The notes under the pieces were generated by a model that saw only the letters and a list, made by a program, of their open reading frames with translations, was not told the origin of the DNA and made no database searches. Positions 4,860-6,780 of a DNA stretch of 6,780 nucleotides are shown here, one piece after another (the first letter of the stretch is position 1; each line of letters starts with the position of its first letter). The position numbers and the translations under genes were made by a program. The stretch covers positions 1-6,780 of the forward strand of contig JAKALI010000226.1 of the NCBI GenBank assembly GCA_021813195.1, in the 5' to 3' direction. The stretch is from Pseudomonadota bacterium (lineage in GTDB: Bacteria; Pseudomonadota; Alphaproteobacteria; Rhizobiales; Hyphomicrobiaceae).

Positions 4860-6780
4860 TCAGTGCATCATGAAGACCGGCAGCTTTGTCCGTCGGAGCA
4901 CTTCGTGCGTCACGCCGCCGAAGACCCATTCGAAGATTTGTCCGAAGCGGAACGCTCCCATGACGATCGAGTCGGCGTTGACCTCTGCCGCCTCGGAGAG
5001 AATTCGAGCTGCGATATGTTGGCCTTGCTCCGTACGGACATGCCTGACATCTGCAGACAGGTTTTGCTCCTTCAGAAGTCCAAGAATCTCGTCGCAATCT
5101 TGACTCGTTTCCGACTCGTCGACGGCGATGATCGTGATGCGTTTGGCGGCGCGGAGCCACGGCATCGTCCGGGTGATGGCTTTGCGCGCCTGCGTGCGCG
5201 GTTTCCAGGCGATGACCGTGTGCTCGCCGAGCGTTGCGGGCAACGGCCCTTCCGTTGGCACAAACAGAACCGGACGGCCCGTATTGAAGATCGCGGCGTG
5301 CAGCGCGTCCGCCGAATCCAGGTTGTGCGGCTGGGCGATTGCGATGAGGGCGGCATCCTTCACCTCAGCGATCAGGGATGAGGTGATGTCGCCAACATGC
5401 TCCAGCCATTTGACCTGCGCACCGGAAAACCCGACCCACTGCTCGAACACACGACGGGCCTGCGCCAACCGGTCCTTAGCCGACCCTTCATTAAGCTCTC
5501 GCATCTTTTGAAGGTCCCACTCTTCGGCGGCTGCGATCAGTTTCTCCGGGTCAACGCAAATGTGGAGCGCCGATAGCGGCATGGCGCCGACGAGTTGAGC
5601 GGCCCGCTGCGCAACAGTCAGGCAACGCCGTGCCGTCGTCGCCTCTTCGATCACGGCGACAACCTCATGCGCCGCCATCGGCGGCTTCGCGGAGGCTGGC
5701 GCGGCTGATGGCCGAGCGTGGGTAAACGGCGACGCGTAAAATGTCTGACCGGCTACCTCCCGTTCAATCTCGAGGAGACGATTGTATTTCGCCAGACGTT
5801 CGGCGCGGCAAGGCGCGCCGGCCTTGATCTGCCCGCCATCCATCGCCACGGCAAAGTCTGCAATGAAGGCATCGTCTGTTTCGCCGGAGCGATGAGAAAT
5901 AACGTAGTTCCAGCCTGCCTTTCGGCACGCCTCGATCGCCGCGACCGTCTCGGTCACAGTACCGATCTGATTGAGCTTGATGAGCACGGCGTTCGTCGTC
6001 TTTTCCGCAATGCCCCGCGCGATCAATTTCGGGTTGGTCACGTAAAGATCGTCACCGACGATCTGGACGGCTGCCCCGAGCTCGGCGGTCTGGGCTTGAA
6101 AGGCGTCCCAGTCGTGTTCGCCGAATCCGTCTTCAATCGACACGATCGGGAACTGCTTGGTCCAGGACGCATAGAGCGCGCGCAGGTCTGCACTTGTCTT
6201 CCTGCCGGCGCCTGACTTCGAGAGGTCATAGTCGGCACCGCTCGAGAACGACGACGCGGCGGGATCGAGAGCAAGCGCCACCTGTTCACCTGGGACAAAG
6301 CCGGCGCGCTGGATGGCCTCGACGATGAGCGCGCAGGCCTCGTCGTTGCCGGCAAGATCGGGCGCGAAACCGCCTTCGTCGCCGACACCAATGGATAACT
6401 TCTTTTCCGCCAGGAGCGCGCGAAGCGCATGATAGGTTTCGGCGCCCCAGCGCAGCGCTTCGCGGAACGACGGCGCGCCGTGCGGGACGATCATGAATTC
6501 CTGGAAGTCGAGCGAATTTGCCGCGTGCCGTCCGCCGTTGATGACATTCATCATCGGAACGGGGAGGCGATAGGTGGAGTCCGACGCCAGATAGGCGTAG
6601 AGCGGTTTACCGGCGGCTTTGGCCGCTGCGCGCGCGACGGCCATCGACGTTCCGACGATAGCGTTGGCGCCCAAACGGGATTTTGTCTCCGTGCCGTCAG
6701 CATCAATGAGCCGTTTGTCGATGTCGGCTTGCTTGGTCGGATCCGGACCGCGAAGAAGGCGCGAGATTTCGGCGAGGTTG
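4860..6780 (-). CDS. eno: Enolase fused to tandem universal stress protein domains (5' end outside window)
   Basis: The visible part is 639 residues; the first 70-90 residues of enolase lie beyond 6780, so the TTG at 6674 is not the start. Enolase converts 2-phosphoglycerate to phosphoenolpyruvate in the cytoplasm. Visible catalytic features are GGRHA and QEFM near 82-96, VGDEGG (132-137), the Mg ligands in ALDPAASSF, SIEDGF and VGDDL (about 172, 216 and 243), LIKLNQ (lysine 268), SHRSGE (295-300) and GQIK (lysine 319). Nothing essential is missing. A proline/alanine linker (about 350-368) leads into two Usp domains, about 370-510 and 519-639. The second keeps FGGVT but has GAFR where GxxG is usual, so ATP binding is doubtful. 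The enolase part differs from the usual alphaproteobacterial housekeeping type, suggesting an extra copy. Enolase and Usp genes are known fluoride-riboswitch associates. Confidence 0.93.
   Translation of the reverse strand, partial: NLAEISRLLRGPDPTKQADIDKRLIDADGTETKSRLGANAIVGTSMAVARAAAKAAGKPLYAYLASDSTYRLPVPMMNVINGGRHAANSLDFQEFMIVPHGAPSFREALRWGAETYHALRALLAEKKLSIGVGDEGGFAPDLAGNDEACALIVEAIQRAGFVPGEQVALALDPAASSFSSGADYDLSKSGAGRKTSADLRALYASWTKQFPIVSIEDGFGEHDWDAFQAQTAELGAAVQIVGDDLYVTNPKLIARGIAEKTTNAVLIKLNQIGTVTETVAAIEACRKAGWNYVISHRSGETDDAFIADFAVAMDGGQIKAGAPCRAERLAKYNRLLEIEREVAGQTFYASPFTHARPSAAPASAKPPMAAHEVVAVIEEATTARRCLTVAQRAAQLVGAMPLSALHICVDPEKLIAAAEEWDLQKMRELNEGSAKDRLAQARRVFEQWVGFSGAQVKWLEHVGDITSSLIAEVKDAALIAIAQPHNLDSADALHAAIFNTGRPVLFVPTEGPLPATLGEHTVIAWKPRTQARKAITRTMPWLRAAKRITIIAVDESETSQDCDEILGLLKEQNLSADVRHVRTEQGQHIAARILSEAAEVNADSIVMGAFRFGQIFEWVFGGVTHEVLRRTKLPVFMMH

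Noticed and set aside
4651..6215. Plus-strand open frames opposite the enolase-Usp and DUF190 genes
   Set aside because: They are shadows of GC-rich coding sequence; the minus-strand frames carry recognised families with catalytic motifs.
6674..6780. TTG at 6674 as the start of the enolase gene
   Set aside because: The frame continues upstream to the window edge with clear enolase sequence (DADGTETKSRLGANAIV), so the gene begins outside the window.

Overview
The window is GC-rich DNA with alphaproteobacterial character, most likely Hyphomicrobiales/Rhizobiales. This is inferred from codon usage, the enolase and dihydroxy-acid dehydratase sequences, and the gene types; the genus cannot be read. 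It looks like a fluoride-response island. I find three copies of the fluoride riboswitch (crcB RNA motif) at 637-589 (minus), 790-838 (plus) and 3781-3829 (plus). The right-hand operon carries enolase, universal stress protein and DUF190 modules, which is a known type of company for fluoride riboswitches and CrcB fluoride channels. No crcB channel gene lies inside the window.

Layout: positions 1-497 (minus) hold a four-helix membrane protein (497-111) followed 30 bases later by the first 26 codons of ilvD (80-1), which runs off the left edge. Both lie downstream of a clear promoter and fluoride riboswitch A. Positions 498-1086 hold no gene. They contain two divergent promoters, riboswitches A and B, the expression platform of B with a textbook terminator, and a second very strong hairpin at 985-1028. 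Positions 1087-3215 (plus) hold a 120-residue protein of unknown function whose stop overlaps the start of a 589-residue dynamin-like GTPase (ATGA junction). At 3332-3718 (plus) there is an unknown membrane protein. A third promoter and riboswitch C lead directly into a 90-residue, two-helix membrane protein (3856-4128).

From the right edge, on the minus strand, a compact operon reads enolase-Usp fusion (6780-4860, 5' end outside the window), DUF190 protein (4821-4495) and a 91-residue two-helix membrane protein (4488-4213). It converges on the riboswitch C gene.

How the parts may work together: fluoride inhibits enolase and other Mg-dependent enzymes, so a second, inducible enolase is an understood countermeasure. 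The second metal-dependent dehydratase (ilvD) behind riboswitch A, the dynamin-like GTPase downstream of riboswitch B and the small membrane protein directly behind riboswitch C would be less familiar members of such a regulon. Riboswitch identity rests on primary-sequence and pairing agreement that I checked by hand. Membership of the downstream genes in the regulon is inferred from position.
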